Shown here in pieces: positions 15,011 to 23,103 of a stretch of 33,170 bases of DNA. Origin of the DNA: Bog-159 sp035602155. GTDB lineage: Bacteria; Acidobacteriota; Terriglobia; Bryobacterales; Bryobacteraceae. Both the position numbers and the translations under genes were made by a program. Every line of letters begins with the position of its first letter. Positions within the stretch are counted from its first letter, which is position 1. The notes under the pieces are model-generated. The model was given only the letters and a program-made list of their open reading frames with translations. It searched no databases and was not told the origin of the DNA. The DNA is taken from assembly GCA_035602155.1 (NCBI GenBank), contig DATNMW010000359.1, positions 1 to 33,170 on the forward strand, in the 5' to 3' direction.

Positions 15011-17365
15011 ATGCACTTCCTCCGCATCATCTGCGCGGCAACCCTACTCGCATTGCCCGGCCTGGCTCAGGCGGCGGACTTCGACACTGAAGTTCACCCC
15101 ATCCTGGCGGCGCGGTGCGCTCCTTGCCATAGCGGCACAAAGCCTGCGGCGGGATTGTCGCTCACCAGCCGCGCGCTGGCCGTCACCGGCGGCGAGAGTG
15201 GTCCGGCGATTGTGCCCGGCAGCAGCGGCGCCAGCCTTCTGATCGAGAAAGTATCCGGGCAACGCGGCGCGATCATGCCGGCTTCCGGCGAGCCACTGAC
15301 CGCGTCCCAGATTGCCACGCTACGCGCCTGGATCGACGCGGGAGCGGTTTGGCCGGAAACCGTGCCGGCCCCCACCGGTTGGATCGCGCCGATTCCGCCG
15401 CGCCAACTGGATCCTCCCGGGGGCGACGAACCGAATCCCGTCGATCGCTTCGTCGCGGCATACTTCGCGAAGCATGCGATCGCCTTCCCGGCCGTGGCTC
15501 CCGATGCGCGATTCGCCCGCCGCGTCTATTTTGATTTATGGGGCTTGCCGCCGACACCGGCGCAACTGGAAGCCTTCCTGCATGATCGCGGTGCCGATAA
15601 ACGCGCGCGGCTGATCGACGCGTTGCTAGCCGATTCGCAGCCCTACGCCGAACATTGGATCACCTGGTGGAACGACTTGCTGCGCAACGATCAAGGCGGC
15701 GAATATGCGGGCGAGCGCAAGTCCATCACCGATTGGCTGCTGGGCGCGCTGGAACGTAACCTGCCCTACGACAAGATGATCGCGGCGTTGGTGAACCCGG
15801 TGGCGAAGAGCGACCCGGAAGGCTTCCTGATTGGCGTCAACTGGCGCGGCGATATCAACGCCAGCCAGACGCCTTACATGCAGGCGGCGCAGAACACCGC
15901 GCAGATCTTTCTGGGCGTCAACCTGAAGTGCGCGTCCTGCCACGATAGCTTCATCAACCGGTACAAGCTGCGCGAATCCTATGGCATGGCCGCGTTGTTC
16001 GCGCCACAGAGCCGGCTGGAGTTGGTGCGTTGCGACGTGAAGACCGGCACGTACACGGGGCCGCAATTGCTCTATCCGGAACTGGGCGCGGTGCCCGAGG
16101 ATGCTCCGCTCACGGCGCGCCACGCCGCCGCTGCCGGTTTCTTCACCGATCCGCGGAATGGCCGGGTCGCCCGCACCATCGTCAATCGCTACTGGCAGAA
16201 ACTATTCGGACACGGCCTAGTGGAGCCTGTGGACGAGATGGATGGCGAGCCGTGGAACCCGGACCTGCTCGACTGGCTGGCCTCCGACTTCACCGCGCAC
16301 GGCAGCGATTTGAAATACCTGCTGCGGCTGTTGATGACTTCGAAGGCATATCAATTGCCGGCGTCCGTCAGCCCCGAGCAGCCCGAGAAGCCGTACCTGT
16401 TTCGCGGGCCGGTGGTGCGGCGGCTCACTGCCGAGGAGTTCGCCGATACGGTATCGGCCGTGACTGGGGAATGGCGCCTGTACGAGAAAAACCCCGACCA
16501 CGACGCTAAGAGGGAACCGGTGGCAGTCCCATCGCGCGACTGGCAATTCAGGGCGTCGCCGCTGGATCTGGCACTGGGCCGCCCCATTCGCGACCAGGTC
16601 TTTACCACGCGCGACAATCGCCCGACCACCTTTCAGGCGCTGGAACTGGTGAACGGCGCGAGCCTGGAGAGCATGCTGCGGCGCGGCTCGCTGCGATTGC
16701 TCGGCCAACTGCCGGGGCATCCTGCGGGTCCGCCGGAGAACCTTTTCGACAGCGGCAGGCTGCGCCGCGGCGCGGTGGATTTCGATATCGATATCTCCGG
16801 TCTGAAGCGATTGTGGCTGCTGGAGGAGGATGCCGGCTCATACGATCCAACACGCACGGTGGCAGGTTGGATCCGCGTGGAATTCTTCGGTCCGCAAGGC
16901 GTGAAGGATCTGGCCGATCTGGCGCCCGCGGAGTTTGTCCGGCAGCCTCTGACGGCCAGCAAAGAGCCCGCCGGCGAGGCTATCACAACACCACCGGGCA
17001 GTCGACTGGTAATTCCGATCGAGGGCCTTGGCTACGTACGGATGCGCGGCCGCGTAGCCCTGGACGACCGCTCCACAACCGACGATATCGAAGGTGCGGT
17101 ACGCTTTTTCATCTTCGCTGCTGAGCCCGATCGCCAGCGTCTGGTGCATGTTAAAGGGGTGCCGCCAGTTCTAGCGCCGCCGCCTTTCAGGAGCGTCAAC
17201 GAGGCGGGGCAGCGGCTTTATTTACAACTTTTCGCGCGAAAACCGAACTCACAAGAGGCGCGCATCGTAAACAAATACTTTGCGGGCGGAAAACTTGCGC
17301 CGCCGGCTTTGGAGGATCTTCTGTGGAGTTTATTGCTGCATCCCGAGTTTCAATACTTGTACTAG
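15011..17365 (+). CDS. Exported cytochrome-like protein with PSCyt1, DUF1549 and DUF1553 domains
   Basis: A 784-residue secreted protein. Residues 1-21 are a signal peptide (MHFLRIICAATLLALPGLAQA). CAPCH near residue 36 is a heme c site in a planctomycete-type cytochrome domain (PSCyt1). DUF1549 follows (PVDRFVAAYF to about residue 330) and contains a second CxxCH, CASCHDS, near residue 315. DUF1553 follows with the typical FFTDPRNGRVARTIVNRYWQ block near 378-397 and HGSDLKYLLRLLMTSKAYQ near 434-452. Proteins of this type are abundant in Planctomycetes and Solibacter and normally pair with DUF1501 proteins; they are thought to act in periplasmic breakdown of complex carbohydrates, but the reaction is unknown. 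Here the next gene overlaps by 43 bases and the DUF1501 partner is about 2.8 kb downstream. Confidence 0.88.
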   Translation: MHFLRIICAATLLALPGLAQAADFDTEVHPILAARCAPCHSGTKPAAGLSLTSRALAVTGGESGPAIVPGSSGASLLIEKVSGQRGAIMPASGEPLTASQIATLRAWIDAGAVWPETVPAPTGWIAPIPPRQLDPPGGDEPNPVDRFVAAYFAKHAIAFPAVAPDARFARRVYFDLWGLPPTPAQLEAFLHDRGADKRARLIDALLADSQPYAEHWITWWNDLLRNDQGGEYAGERKSITDWLLGALERNLPYDKMIAALVNPVAKSDPEGFLIGVNWRGDINASQTPYMQAAQNTAQIFLGVNLKCASCHDSFINRYKLRESYGMAALFAPQSRLELVRCDVKTGTYTGPQLLYPELGAVPEDAPLTARHAAAAGFFTDPRNGRVARTIVNRYWQKLFGHGLVEPVDEMDGEPWNPDLLDWLASDFTAHGSDLKYLLRLLMTSKAYQLPASVSPEQPEKPYLFRGPVVRRLTAEEFADTVSAVTGEWRLYEKNPDHDAKREPVAVPSRDWQFRASPLDLALGRPIRDQVFTTRDNRPTTFQALELVNGASLESMLRRGSLRLLGQLPGHPAGPPENLFDSGRLRRGAVDFDIDISGLKRLWLLEEDAGSYDPTRTVAGWIRVEFFGPQGVKDLADLAPAEFVRQPLTASKEPAGEAITTPPGSRLVIPIEGLGYVRMRGRVALDDRSTTDDIEGAVRFFIFAAEPDRQRLVHVKGVPPVLAPPPFRSVNEAGQRLYLQLFARKPNSQEARIVNKYFAGGKLAPPALEDLLWSLLLHPEFQYLY

Positions 17366-19125
17366 CGAGCTGCGCGGCGGCCCTGGCGCAAGACGGCGGG
17401 GCCGTCTACCAGAAGTATTGCGCGCAGTGTCACGATAAAGGCGAGGGGCGCGCGCCGCAGCTCCTCACGTTGAGCCAGTTCACTCCGGAGCGCGTCCTGG
17501 CTTCGCTGACCAATGGCAAAATGGCCGAACAGGGCAAGGCCCTCACGCCGGCCGAGTCTCGATCCGTGGCCATGTTCGTTACCGGCGGCAAATCGTTCGG
17601 CTCCAACGAGGCGGCCCAGCAAGGCGCCTGCGCCCAACCCGCGCCTGTTTTCGATAAGCCATTCTCCGGCCCCTACTGGAACGGCTGGGGCGTGGACGCC
17701 TCGAATCGCCGCATGCAACCGGCGGCCATGGCAGGCTTGCGCGCGGACCAGGTGCCGCAATTGAAGCTGAAATGGGCGTTCGGATTTCCCGGCGGCGGCC
17801 GCGCATTCGCACAGCCCACCGTAGTGGGAGGGCGCATCTTCGCCGGCAGCGACTCGGGCAAAGTATATTCGTTGGATGCGGGCACGGGGTGCATCTACTG
17901 GACGTTCAAAGCCGATACGCCGGTGCGCAGCGCCATCAGCATCGGGCCGGTGGGCGCGAAATGGGTGGCGTATTTCGGCGACCAGCGCGCGCAAGCCTAT
18001 GCGGTGGATGCGGCCACGGGCGTGCTGCTATGGAAGGTGCGCGTGGAAGAACATCCGGCCGCCATGATCACAGGCGCGCCGGCGCTTTACGAAGGCCGGC
18101 TATATGTTCCGGACTCGTCATACGAGGAGGTGACCGGCGCGGCGCCCAAATACGAATGCTGCAAGTTTCGCGGCGCTGTAACCGCGCTCGATGCCGCCAC
18201 CGGCAAACAGATCTGGAAGAGCTACACCATTGCGGAAGCGCCGCATCCGGTGCGCAAGAACAAGCAAGGCACCCAGCTTTGGGGGCCGTCGGGCGCGGCC
18301 GTGTGGTCGTCGCCTACGATTGACCCGAAACTGCGCGCCGTGTATGTGACCACGGGCGATGCCTACTCGGATCCGGCCGCGCGTACCAGCGATTCGTTTT
18401 TGGCTTTCGATATGGATACCGGGAAGCTGCTTTGGTCGCGCCAGTTGACCGCGGGCGATGCCTTCAACTTGGGCTGTCCTACTGGAGACAATTGCCCGGA
18501 GACCAACGGTCCGGACTTCGATTTTGGTTGCTCGCCGAACCTGGTGGATCTGCCCAACGGCAAACGCGCGCTGGTGGCGGGACAGAAATCCGGCATGGTA
18601 CACGCGCTCGATCCGGATCAGCAGGGCGAAGTGTTGTGGAGCGTGCGTGTGGGCAAGGGCGGCCCACTCGGTGGCGCGCAGTGGGGCAATGCGTCGGACG
18701 GCCAGAACGTTTACGTGGCTGTGTCGGACCACTACGCTACAAAGAATCTTAGCGAGGCTGGCGGAATGTTCGCGTTGAAGCTGGCAACTGGGGAGCGGGT
18801 CTGGTCTACGCCGGCGCCGGTTTGCGGCAAGCCCGGATGCAGCCCAGCGCAATCGGCAGCCGTGACCGTGATTCCGGGTGTGGTCTTCTCGGGTTCGCTG
18901 GACGGCCACTTGCGCGCCTATGCCACCGCCGACGGGCGCATTGTGTGGGATGTGGACACTGCGGTGCAGTATCAGGCCGTGAACGGAGTGAAGGCCAAGG
19001 GCGGGTCGCTGGACGGTCCCGGCGCGGTGGTGGTGGGCGGGACGCTGTATGTGAACTCCGGATATGGGATGTTCGGCGAGATGCCGGGCAATGTGCTGCT
19101 GGCTTTCTCGGTGGATGGGAAGTAA
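17323..19125 (+). CDS. Cytochrome c / PQQ-dependent dehydrogenase, polyvinyl-alcohol dehydrogenase-like
   Basis: A 600-residue exported quinoprotein. The GTG at 17323 is supported by GGAGG at 17311-17315, 7 bases upstream, and opens a signal peptide. The N-terminal cytochrome c has CAQCH near residue 34. From about residue 115 a PQQ-type beta-propeller follows, with blades ending in LDAGTG, VDAATG, LDAATGK and DMDTGKLLW. The YECCKFRGAV segment, GDAYSDPAARTSD and GPDFDFGCSPN resemble polyvinyl-alcohol dehydrogenase (cytochrome), EC 1.1.2.6. In such enzymes PQQ oxidises alcohols and passes electrons to the fused heme. The start lies inside the preceding gene (43-base overlap), so the two are translationally coupled and may share one electron chain. 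The natural substrate is unknown. Confidence 0.85.
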   Translation: MEFIAASRVSILVLASCAAALAQDGGAVYQKYCAQCHDKGEGRAPQLLTLSQFTPERVLASLTNGKMAEQGKALTPAESRSVAMFVTGGKSFGSNEAAQQGACAQPAPVFDKPFSGPYWNGWGVDASNRRMQPAAMAGLRADQVPQLKLKWAFGFPGGGRAFAQPTVVGGRIFAGSDSGKVYSLDAGTGCIYWTFKADTPVRSAISIGPVGAKWVAYFGDQRAQAYAVDAATGVLLWKVRVEEHPAAMITGAPALYEGRLYVPDSSYEEVTGAAPKYECCKFRGAVTALDAATGKQIWKSYTIAEAPHPVRKNKQGTQLWGPSGAAVWSSPTIDPKLRAVYVTTGDAYSDPAARTSDSFLAFDMDTGKLLWSRQLTAGDAFNLGCPTGDNCPETNGPDFDFGCSPNLVDLPNGKRALVAGQKSGMVHALDPDQQGEVLWSVRVGKGGPLGGAQWGNASDGQNVYVAVSDHYATKNLSEAGGMFALKLATGERVWSTPAPVCGKPGCSPAQSAAVTVIPGVVFSGSLDGHLRAYATADGRIVWDVDTAVQYQAVNGVKAKGGSLDGPGAVVVGGTLYVNSGYGMFGEMPGNVLLAFSVDGK

Positions 19126-19133
19126 CTCAGCGC

Positions 19134-19934
19134 CTACTTCGACACCCACGTAGCCGAGAAGCTGGATCCATCCGAAGAGAGAGCCGACGGAACAGACTCA
19201 GTCACACCCTTGAGACTGACCATCGTAATCTCGTAGATATTCGCAAACGAACCGATTGGCCCGGTTTTCCCATCCATCGTGGCATAGCAAGTTCCGGGCA
19301 CGCTCGTGCTGTCGTCGCCGAACAGGACTGTGCCAAAATCGGATAGGGGCTGGATGCCCGTAGTGCTGGTGGGGGCCTCGGCAACCCACTCCGCGGATTT
19401 GCGCTCCGCCGACGGCACTGCCGCGGTCTTGCTGAAAGATTGTCCGGTGGTTACGTCTGTAATTGTGACGGTGAACTTCCGGTCACTGTAACTTATCTGT
19501 GCCGACATGCGGTCGCCCGGCTGTATCGTGAGGCTGCCGACGGCGAACGAAGGCTGCGGGAAAAACTCATACCAAGCGTAATATGAAGGCACACCTTTCG
19601 AGCAGTCGGAATCCGTTCCGGTTTGCTCGACAGTTTCGGATTTGTACCCGTCGATACCCACCCAGAAGGCGGCGTATTGTGTGCCCGAGGTGCAGGTGAC
19701 CGCCGGGACAATCCAGGACCCTTCGGCTGCGGTGAAGGACCCCGCGGCCCCGGTTATCGCATAGCCGCTCCAATTGTTGCTTGAAACCGTACCGTCTTCG
19801 CGCTCTTCGATAATACTGATTGGGGCATGCCGGGGCCGGGGCCTTTCAGTTGTAACATTGGACGCTAGAGAAACCTGTGCGGCCACAGGCAGGGTGGTAA
19901 GTGTCGCAAATATGGCCAGCCGGTGCGATAGCAT
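19134..19934 (-). CDS. Secreted G1-family glutamic peptidase (eqolisin-like)
   Basis: A 266-residue protein with a signal peptide (ends near AAQ, residue 20). The mature part begins NNWSGYA (53-59), the usual start of the G1 peptidase fold. AFWVGIDGY (89-97) and EQTGTDSDC (103-111) carry the likely catalytic Gln104, and AEWVAEAP (181-188) carries the likely catalytic Glu186; these correspond to Gln53 and Glu136 of scytalidoglutamic peptidase. Cys81 and Cys111 may form a disulfide. G1 peptidases are acid-active and best known in fungi, with bacterial members in Acidobacteria and others. No long propeptide is present (about 30 residues). GGAG is 7 bases before the ATG. It is inserted in opposite orientation between two members of the DUF1549/DUF1501 group. 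Confidence 0.82.
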   Translation of the reverse strand: MLSHRLAIFATLTTLPVAAQVSLASNVTTERPRPRHAPISIIEEREDGTVSSNNWSGYAITGAAGSFTAAEGSWIVPAVTCTSGTQYAAFWVGIDGYKSETVEQTGTDSDCSKGVPSYYAWYEFFPQPSFAVGSLTIQPGDRMSAQISYSDRKFTVTITDVTTGQSFSKTAAVPSAERKSAEWVAEAPTSTTGIQPLSDFGTVLFGDDSTSVPGTCYATMDGKTGPIGSFANIYEITMVSLKGVTESVPSALSSDGSSFSATWVSK

Positions 19935-19959
19935 ACGTTAGCTCCGTTTTCAGTTAGCC

Positions 19960-19992
19960 GAGTTTCACGCGAGATTCCTATCGCGGAAACTC
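19960..19992 (-). promoter_or_regulatory. Long hairpin in the G1 peptidase leader
   Basis: On the minus strand GAGTTTCCGCGA pairs with TCGCGTGAAACTC (one bulged base), a 12-base-pair stem with an 8-base loop, 25 bases upstream of the start codon. It has no T tract on either strand. It could be an operator or an mRNA structure in the leader. Confidence 0.4.
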
Positions 19993-20114
19993 AGTTTGGA
20001 AAACAGTATATCCTGCCGCTCAGTTGGAGCGGAATACTTGCCGATGGGCGATTTGTGCGTGAAGCAACGCTTGGCGCTGTGCGGGTGCGACCTTTTGTAC
20101 AAAGATCCCGGCGG

Positions 20115-20120
20115 TATAAT
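20115..20120 (+). promoter_or_regulatory. -10 box abutting the DUF1501 start
   Basis: A perfect TATAAT ends one base before the ATG at 20121. If it is used, transcription would begin near 20127 and translation would have to start at the in-frame ATG at 20133 with almost no leader. The -35 region is weak. Confidence 0.4.
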
Positions 20121-21581
20121 ATGGATACCGTTATGCCTTGCGAGGTGCTGTCGATCAAACGTGCGATCTCGGCCGGACTTTCCCGCCGCAATTTCCTGCG
20201 TGCTTCCGGCGCTGCCGCCCTGGCCGCGCTGGCGGGTTCCGAAGCGCGCCTCCTGGCCGGCAGCACCAAGATCGCGCCGCGGGCCGACAGCCTTATCCTG
20301 CTTTGGATGGCGGGCGGCATGGCCCAGACCGAAACTTTCGATCCTAAGCAGTACACGCCGTTTGAACCTGGCATGGAGTCGAAGCGCGTGCTCAGCACGT
20401 TTCCCGCGATCGACACCGCAGTCGATAACATCAAAATCTCCGCCGGCCTGGAGCGTATCGCCAAGATCATGGACCGCGGCACGCTGATCCGGTCCCACCG
20501 TGTCGGCGATCTCGGCTTTATCCTGCATTCGCGCCATCAGTTTCATTGGCACACCGGCTACGCGCCTCCGCAGTCGGTGGCTGCGCCGCATATGGGCGCG
20601 GTGGTCTCGCGCACGCTAGGGCCGCGCAATCCGGACATTCCCGCGTTCATCGACATCGGACAGAATTTGGAAATCGGCGGCGAAAGCGATGCGGTGAAGG
20701 CGTTTCACACCGCCGGTTTTCTGGGCAGCGAGCACGCGCCTTTCTTGATTACCGATCCCAACGACGCGGTGTCGCGCGTGCGGCCTTCCGAACATATCGG
20801 CCCGGCGCGCTTCGTCAACCGTTATGAGGAATACAAGAAACTGGTGGCCGCCAGTCCGGTGGGCCAATATGGCAGCGACTTCCAACGCCAAAGCCTGCTG
20901 CGCTCGTTCGACAATGCACACCGCCTGTTGACCTCGCCCGCCGCCAAAGCTTTCGACCTGAGCCTGGAGCCCAAGGCCAGTTACGACACTTACAACACCG
21001 GCCGTTTCGGGCTGGGCTGCCTGCTGGCGCGCCGCCTGGTGGAAGCCGGCGCGCGCTTCATCGAAGTGACCACGGAATACATCCCCTTCCGTTACTGGGA
21101 TACTCACGAAAACGGGCACAAACGCGCCATCGGCATGAAGGAAACTATCGACGCGCCGGTCGCGCAGTTGATCCTCGACCTGGAGGCGCGTGGCCTGCTG
21201 GACCGCACCCGGGTGGTACTGGCCAGCGAATTCGGCCGCGACATGATGACGGAAGGCAAACCCGGCGCCCTGGTCAAGAACCAGGTCAATCAGCCCGATA
21301 TCATGACCGAGCCGAAGCACTACGGTATGCACCGGCACTTCACGGAAGCCTGTTCGGTGCTGATGTTCGGCGGCGGCGCGCCCAAGGGCATGCTGTACGG
21401 ACGAACCGCGGACGAACGCCCTTGCAGCATCGTCGAAAATCCGGTGACCATTGAGGATCTGCACGCCACCATCTACTCCGCGCTGGGCATCGCGCCGGAT
21501 ACCGCGTACGACGTCGAAAAACGGCCCTTCTATGTCACCAAGGATGGCAAAGGGAAGGCCGTCGCCGCATTGCGGGCGTGA
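20121..21581 (+). CDS. Tat-exported DUF1501 protein
   Basis: A 486-residue protein from ATG 20121 (482 from ATG 20133). SRRNFLRASGAAALAALAG is a twin-arginine signal, so the protein is exported folded, probably with a bound cofactor or metal. The body is DUF1501, a sulfatase/alkaline-phosphatase-like fold, with LLWMAGGMAQTETFDPK, EVTTEYIPFRYWDTHENGH, VVLASEFGRD, YGMHRHF and an end resembling family members. DUF1501 proteins normally follow a DUF1549/DUF1553 gene directly. Here a cytochrome/PQQ gene and an inverted G1 peptidase separate them, which suggests an insertion. The last 52 bases overlap antisense with the BtuF-like gene. Function is unproven; polysaccharide processing is often suggested. 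Confidence 0.88.
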   Translation: MDTVMPCEVLSIKRAISAGLSRRNFLRASGAAALAALAGSEARLLAGSTKIAPRADSLILLWMAGGMAQTETFDPKQYTPFEPGMESKRVLSTFPAIDTAVDNIKISAGLERIAKIMDRGTLIRSHRVGDLGFILHSRHQFHWHTGYAPPQSVAAPHMGAVVSRTLGPRNPDIPAFIDIGQNLEIGGESDAVKAFHTAGFLGSEHAPFLITDPNDAVSRVRPSEHIGPARFVNRYEEYKKLVAASPVGQYGSDFQRQSLLRSFDNAHRLLTSPAAKAFDLSLEPKASYDTYNTGRFGLGCLLARRLVEAGARFIEVTTEYIPFRYWDTHENGHKRAIGMKETIDAPVAQLILDLEARGLLDRTRVVLASEFGRDMMTEGKPGALVKNQVNQPDIMTEPKHYGMHRHFTEACSVLMFGGGAPKGMLYGRTADERPCSIVENPVTIEDLHATIYSALGIAPDTAYDVEKRPFYVTKDGKGKAVAALRA

Positions 21582-22438
21582 CGCGGCGCGAAGACTTCCG
21601 GATGCGCGATGGCGGCCAGAATTTCCAGTGACTCGACCAACCTCGGTCCGGGGCGATTGAAGTATTGATTGCCGTCCGCCACGAAGACCCGGCCGTTGCG
21701 GACCGCGCGCAATCCATCCCAGCCGTCGCGGCGGGTGAGCCAATACATCTCGCTCACGGCGCGCTCCAGGTCGAAACCGCAGGGCATCACCAGGATAACG
21801 TCCGGGTCGGCCGTTGCCAGATCCTCCCACATGCGCCACGCCACGTATTCAGCTCCGGCCATCTCCACCAATTCAGGCATCCAGTTGGCCGTAGGCATTA
21901 GCGGCTCGATCCACTCGATGCAGGCCACGCGCGGGCGCGGTGCGCCAGCGACAGCATCGGCGATCTTTTGCATGCGCTCCTGCAATCGCGCCGCAACTTG
22001 CTCGCCGCGTGCTTCGATTTCGAGCGATTGCGCCACCCGGCGGATATCTTCCCACACCTCGGGCAGCGAACTGGGTTGCAGCGATACGACTCGCGGCTGG
22101 CTGGCCAAACGCCCAGCCACCGAACGTTCCACATCGCGCAGGCTTACCGCGCAGACCTCGCAATGGATTTGCGTCAGAATGTGCGTGGGCTGCAAGCGCT
22201 CCAGCACATCGTCGAACACCTGGTACACGGAGATCGACTCCGCCATGCTCTGTCTTACCAGGCGGTCGATTTCGCGGCTGTCGCCGTCCACTGGGAAGCG
22301 CGGCGCGGTGCACACCGGCAGCGCGCGCACCTCCTCGGGATAATCGCACTCGTGCGAGCGGCCCACCAGCCACGGCAGCGCTCCTAAGGCATCCACAATC
22401 TCAGTGGCGCTGGAAATCATGGAAACGATACGCGGCAT
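21530..22438 (-). CDS. BtuF-like cobalamin-binding protein without signal peptide
   Basis: A 302-residue protein of the BtuF/helical-backbone metal-receptor group (COG0614). It starts PRIVSMISSATEIVDALGAL and has VGRSHECDYP near 25-34, the typical N-terminal lobe of BtuF-type proteins; YWLTRRDGWDGLRAVRNGRV and NQYFNRPGPRLVESLEILA are the usual C-terminal lobe motifs. There is no signal peptide: the conserved lobe begins at residue 2, and GGAG stands 5 bases before the ATG, so this start is firm. It is therefore predicted to be cytoplasmic unless exported by another route. Cobalamin is the favoured ligand because of the adjacent PduO and BtuB genes. It overlaps the PP-loop ATPase gene by 22 bases. 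Confidence 0.82.
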   Translation of the reverse strand: MPRIVSMISSATEIVDALGALPWLVGRSHECDYPEEVRALPVCTAPRFPVDGDSREIDRLVRQSMAESISVYQVFDDVLERLQPTHILTQIHCEVCAVSLRDVERSVAGRLASQPRVVSLQPSSLPEVWEDIRRVAQSLEIEARGEQVAARLQERMQKIADAVAGAPRPRVACIEWIEPLMPTANWMPELVEMAGAEYVAWRMWEDLATADPDVILVMPCGFDLERAVSEMYWLTRRDGWDGLRAVRNGRVFVADGNQYFNRPGPRLVESLEILAAIAHPEVFAPRHARNAATAFPLPSLVT

Positions 22439-23103
22439 CGGATCTCCGGCAGCAGATCGGCGAAGACAAATCCATCTGCGTCGCGCAATTCGCCCCTAGC
22501 GATTGGAATCGGCTTTTTGAACATTGGCCCGGCGTAAGCAAAAGTGTGAAACTCGCCGTTCTCTCCGCACGGATCTGCGTGCGGCGGCAACTCCGCCAGC
22601 AACGTCAAGTCGAACTCGCGCCCTGCAAAGCTTGCGTCAAGTTGCTTCTTATCCACGCACGTGATTCTGGCGCGCAGTCCGCTGCGGACCATCTCCCGCG
22701 CCAGGTCATGCGTGGGAATCTCCCAAAGCGGGAACAGCGGCTCCAGTCCGCTGCCGGCCAGTTTGCGCTCGCGGTATGCGCGGATATCGCGCAGGAACAA
22801 ATCCCCAAACGCGATGGCTTCGAAACCATCCGCCACCGCCGCCCTGCACGCCTCGGCCATTCGGGACTCATACTCCTCGTTGGAACAGGGCCACGGAAGC
22901 TCGACCGCCCGCACCGGCAGGCCGGTCGCCGCGGCTTGCGATTCCACCAGCTTGCGGCGGACGGCGTGCATGGCCACTCGATCGGCGGCTTGGTTGAAAG
23001 TAGTAAGCAGGCCGGCAATATCCGCGCCCATCTGGGATCGCATCAGGTGCAAGGCCCAAGCGCTATCCTTGCCGCTCGACCACGAAAGCAGCGTGCGCTT
23101 CAA
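22417..23103 (-). CDS. PP-loop ATPase, DUF71/COG2102 (diphthine-ammonia ligase-like)
   Basis: A 228-residue protein. The start is the TTG at 23103, which shares bases with the TGA stop of the DUF6580 gene (TTGA) and directly precedes the PP-loop SSGKDS (residues 9-14). The C-terminal motif GENGEFHTFAYAGPMF is typical of the family. COG2102 proteins activate a carboxylate by adenylation; the eukaryotic and archaeal member makes the amide of diphthamide, but bacteria lack diphthamide, so the bacterial role is different and unknown. Position inside a B12 operon suggests a corrinoid amide or similar substrate; this is inference. A longer in-frame reading back to 23379 overlaps the upstream gene and is rejected. 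Confidence 0.85.
   Translation of the reverse strand: MKRTLLSWSSGKDSAWALHLMRSQMGADIAGLLTTFNQAADRVAMHAVRRKLVESQAAATGLPVRAVELPWPCSNEEYESRMAEACRAAVADGFEAIAFGDLFLRDIRAYRERKLAGSGLEPLFPLWEIPTHDLAREMVRSGLRARITCVDKKQLDASFAGREFDLTLLAELPPHADPCGENGEFHTFAYAGPMFKKPIPIARGELRDADGFVFADLLPEIRCRVSFP

Noticed and set aside
20616..21839. Long open frame (407 codons) antisense to DUF1501
   Set aside because: Compositional shadow; the plus-strand DUF1501 gene has a Tat signal and family motifs.
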